A stretch of DNA of 64,000 nucleotides from Qipengyuania marincola (GTDB taxonomy: Bacteria > Pseudomonadota > Alphaproteobacteria > Sphingomonadales > Sphingomonadaceae): positions 744,001 through 808,000 of the forward strand of contig NZ_JARULC010000002.1 in assembly GCF_029688625.1 (NCBI RefSeq), given 5' to 3'. Shown piece after piece: positions 61,866 to 64,000 of the stretch. Within the stretch, counting starts at the first letter, position 1. Each line of letters starts with the position of its first letter. A model generated the notes under the pieces. That model did not search any database and was not told the origin of the DNA. It saw only the letters and a list, made by a program, of their open reading frames with translations. Made by a program: the position numbers and the translations under genes.

Positions 61866-62816
61866 TCAGGCCCCTGTCAGATCGGTGAAGCGGCCGTGCT
61901 TGCGATAGCGGACCATCCACTTGTCGAGGAACAGGCCGAGCGGCTTGGGCTCTATGCCGAGCTTGGCGAAGCCCGGGAACGCGCCGGAAACGACATTGCC
62001 CTGCTTGAGAAGAAGCCACTGGTCGCGCGACATCGGCGTTCCGGGCAGCGTGGCAAACGCGCCCGATAGCGCATCGGGCATCGGCAGGAAGGTGCGCTTG
62101 CGACCCTGCGCGTCGGCGATACGGCGGTTGATTTCCATCATCGACAGCTGCTCCGGCCCGCCGAGCTCGTAGATCTTGCCGGCATGATCGGCAGGATTCT
62201 CGGCAGCCCGCGCGACGGCTTCGGCGACGTCGTCGACATAGACCAGCTGCAGCTTGCTGTCGGGCGCGAACACCGGCAGCATCGGTAGGCGCGCGATCAG
62301 CCCGCCAAACATGTTGAGGAATTCGTCGTCCTTGCCGAACAGGATCGACGGGCGCAGGATCGTGGCCTTGGGAAAGGCTGCCCGGACACGCTCTTCGCCC
62401 AGCTTCTTGGCACCCGCATACTCGATCTCGGTGTCCTCGTCGGGTTCGGCGGCGATCGCACTGACGTGAACGAAGGCCTTCGCGCCCTGCGCCGCCGCAG
62501 CCTCGGCCATCCAGCCCGGCGCCTCGCCCATCAGCCGGTAGAGATTGCCTTCGAAGCTCCCGACCAGATTGATAACGGCATCGGCACCCGCGATGCAGCG
62601 TTCGACGCTTTGCCGGTCGGTTGCATCGCAACGCGCGAATTGCAGCTGGCCGAGATTCGCCAGCGGCTTCAGGGTAAACGCCTTTTCGGGATTGCGGCTG
62701 GCGATCCGCACCCGCGCGCCACGCTCCAGCAGGGCCTGAGCCACGTAATTGCCGATGAAGCCGCTACCGCCCATCAGCACTACGAGCTTGCCGTTCAACG
62801 CACTGCTTTTCGCCAT
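61866..62816 (-). CDS. NDUFA9-like SDR (complex I-associated NAD(P)-binding protein)
   Basis: A 316-aa atypical short-chain dehydrogenase. The Rossmann motif is VVLMGGSGFIGNYVAQALLERGARVRIASRNP, followed by FARCDATDRQSVERCIAGADAVINLVGSF, HVSAIAAEP, EYAGAKKLGEERV (Tyr replaced in context of Y-A-G-A-K-K) and LRPSILFGKDDEFLN. This is the mitochondrial complex I NDUFA9/39 kDa-like family, common in alphaproteobacteria. ATG 62816 (MAKSSALNGKLVV) is chosen; the longer frame to 62927 is unlike the family. Confidence 0.93.
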   Translation of the reverse strand: MAKSSALNGKLVVLMGGSGFIGNYVAQALLERGARVRIASRNPEKAFTLKPLANLGQLQFARCDATDRQSVERCIAGADAVINLVGSFEGNLYRLMGEAPGWMAEAAAAQGAKAFVHVSAIAAEPDEDTEIEYAGAKKLGEERVRAAFPKATILRPSILFGKDDEFLNMFGGLIARLPMLPVFAPDSKLQLVYVDDVAEAVARAAENPADHAGKIYELGGPEQLSMMEINRRIADAQGRKRTFLPMPDALSGAFATLPGTPMSRDQWLLLKQGNVVSGAFPGFAKLGIEPKPLGLFLDKWMVRYRKHGRFTDLTGA

Positions 62817-62920
62817 CGAGAATGCCTGTGTTTCAATCAGAGAAATTGTCGCTGCGCCCCTAGCCACAACCGGTGCGGCGCTGCAAGCGTTCCGAGCCGC
62901 GCGACCCGGTGCGATTGCAG

Positions 62921-62950
62921 TTGACAAGAATCGCGAGGCTTCGCTAGTGG
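62921..62950 (+). promoter_or_regulatory. Likely promoter of tRNA-Leu
   Basis: A perfect -35 TTGACA (62921-62926) followed after 18 bp by TAGTGG (62945-62950). Transcription would begin about 45 nt before the tRNA. The -10 is weak. Confidence 0.5.
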
Positions 62951-63000
62951 CGCGCTCCTACCCGCGGACCGGCATCGGATGACCGGTCAACGCAATGTGT

Positions 63001-63087
63001 GCCCAGATGGCGGAATTGGTAGACGCACCGTCTTCAGGTGGCGGCGCTCGCAAGGGCGTGGAGGTTCGAGTCCTCTTCTGGGCACCA
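63001..63087 (+). tRNA. tRNA-Leu(CAG)
   Basis: An 87-nt tRNA with CCA encoded. Acceptor stem GCCCAGA (63001-63007) pairs with TCTGGGC; D-loop has GGTAGACGC; anticodon stem CCGTC/GGCGG with loop TTCAGGT gives anticodon CAG (reads CUG); a long variable arm CGCTCGCAAGGGCG marks a class II tRNA; T-loop is GGTTCGAGTCC. The following integrase gene implies use as an attachment site. Confidence 0.97.
63061..63087 (+). other. Candidate attachment site (3' end of tRNA-Leu)
   Basis: Integrases of this type recombine into the T-arm and 3' end of tRNA genes. An integrase gene starts 167 bp downstream in the same direction. A matching direct repeat at the far end of the element would prove it; none can be seen in this window. 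Confidence 0.45.
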
Positions 63088-63253
63088 TTTGTTCTTCTCA
63101 CGTTCTCCCAAATAATCTATAAAACCCGCAGAAATCCTAGGGATTTGGCCCTTGGATCGTTCCGGATCGTCCCGCCTGTTCTCGGGGGTTCCAGACACTT
63201 TTGTGGGCCTTTTGAGGCCGTTTCGCAAAGGCCCCAGATGAAAAGGCCCCCAC

Positions 63254-64000
63254 ATGCCGCTGACAGATACTCGCCTCCGCGCACTCAAGCCCAAGGATAA
63301 GCCGTACAAGGTAACCGATGAGCGCGGCCTATATGTTGAGGTGACGCCCACCGGCGGCAAACTTTGGCGATTCCGATACCGGATCGGCGGCGCGCAAAAG
63401 AAGCTCTGCATCGGCAGCTATCCCGACATCAGCCTCAAGCAAGCGCGAGACGCGGCCTACGAGGCACGACGAGCTGTTGCTTCTGGGGGCGACCCGGCCT
63501 TTGAGAAGCGGAAGCGGAAAATCCGCGCAGAGTTTCTTTCTGCACAGACGTTCGAGGCAGTCGCACGTGAGTATATTGAACAGATGATGGTCCAGAATGG
63601 CCGCGCCGATGGCACGATCGTCAAGGCCAATTATTTCCTCGACAAGCTTGCGCCTGCCATCGGGAACCGACCCATCAACGAGATCGAGCCGTTCGAAGTC
63701 CTGGCTCCTCTCAAACGACTGGAAGCCACTGGTAAGCACGAGACTGCGAAGAAATGCCGCTCGTTCGCAGGCCGCGTGTTTCGCTACGGTGTTGCTACCA
63801 CCCGCTGCAAATCCGAAGCCTTGCGCATTCTTGCCGCGAGCGGAGTTGCGCCGCACGCACACCTGCTCCTCTTCCTCGTCAGCAGCGGCGATCACGCGAT
63901 TGCGTGGTTGCAATCGGACCTCGCGCAATTCTTCGAGGACTTTTCCGGCGAACTGCCTTCAGCGCTCCAACGTGTCCTGGGCAACCAGGTTCACGATGTG
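63254..64000 (+). pseudogene. P4-type tyrosine recombinase (integrase), probably disrupted, runs off the right edge
   Basis: The frame starts at ATG 63254 and stays open to the window end (249 codons visible). Residues 1-90 are the DUF4102 Arm-DNA-binding domain (MPLTDTRLRALKPKDKPYK, RGLYVEVTPTGGKLWRFRYRIGG, IGSYPDISLKQARDAA). Residues about 105-180 are the SAM-like core-binding domain (IGNRPINEIEPFEVLAPLKRLEA, KKCRSFAGRVFRYGVAT). After about codon 181 the sequence (TRCKSEALRILAASGVAP) no longer fits the family, which should continue toward a catalytic domain with Arg-His-Arg-Tyr. It lies next to tRNA-Leu. A disrupted or recombined integrase is the best explanation; a sequencing error is also possible. 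Confidence 0.75.

Overview
The window looks like the chromosome of an alphaproteobacterium of the order Sphingomonadales, most likely an Erythrobacteraceae-type organism (Erythrobacter, Qipengyuania, Altererythrobacter and relatives). This is inferred from the high GC content with strong GC3 bias, GapR (DUF2312), DUF1244, an HWE-family histidine kinase, an alphaproteobacterial-type CIRCE site, CsgH instead of CsgC, and many small sphingomonad-type proteins. No database search was possible.

Layout. 1-17.5 kb holds general chromosomal genes: a truncated MscS channel, an HWE kinase overlapping polA, a beta-lactamase-like protein, a kinase/acyl-CoA dehydrogenase pair of ACAD10/11 type, a DUF305-LVIVD fusion, groES-groEL under CIRCE control, a second MscS and a MATE exporter. 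17.7-25.7 kb is a curli (functional amyloid) locus on the minus strand. It runs csgF, csgG, two very long curlin-repeat proteins (670 and 482 aa), a smaller Gly/Asn-rich curlin-repeat protein, an unknown secreted protein, and csgH, with a TonB-like protein converging on it. This is the most distinctive part of the window. 25.9-29.5 kb carries rplJL, small acidic lipoproteins and a DUF2975/HTH/membrane operon, all on the minus strand. 29.6-38.5 kb is rpoBC on the plus strand with its own promoter and a long leader, so the usual rplKAJL-rpoBC arrangement is broken up.

38.6-56.7 kb is housekeeping and small conserved genes: GGDEF/EAL, gltX, an OYE oxidoreductase, pyk, gapR, yebC, ruvC, ubiG, lysC, purT and nitronate monooxygenase. 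It contains one complex palindromic REPIN-like element at 48.6 kb. 56.8-62.8 kb is an exported oxidoreductase/hydrolase group: PhoX, a PQQ-dependent lipoprotein dehydrogenase with heme c, a Tat-exported dienelactone-hydrolase-like lipoprotein, and an NDUFA9-like SDR. At 63.0 kb a tRNA-Leu(CAG) gene is followed by a P4-type integrase whose reading frame stops resembling an integrase after about codon 180. This marks the edge of a probable, partly degraded integrated element that continues past the window.

How genes work together: csgF/csgG form the secretion channel and surface anchor, the curlin-repeat proteins form the fibre, and CsgH holds subunits soluble in the periplasm. The phosphotransferase and acyl-CoA dehydrogenase at 7-9.6 kb overlap TGATG-style and probably process hydroxyacyl-CoAs. 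yebC, a 29-codon membrane peptide, ruvC, a DUF1761 protein and an ArsC-like protein follow on one strand. Start sites were chosen from ribosome-binding sites, overlap with neighbours and typical family N-termini.
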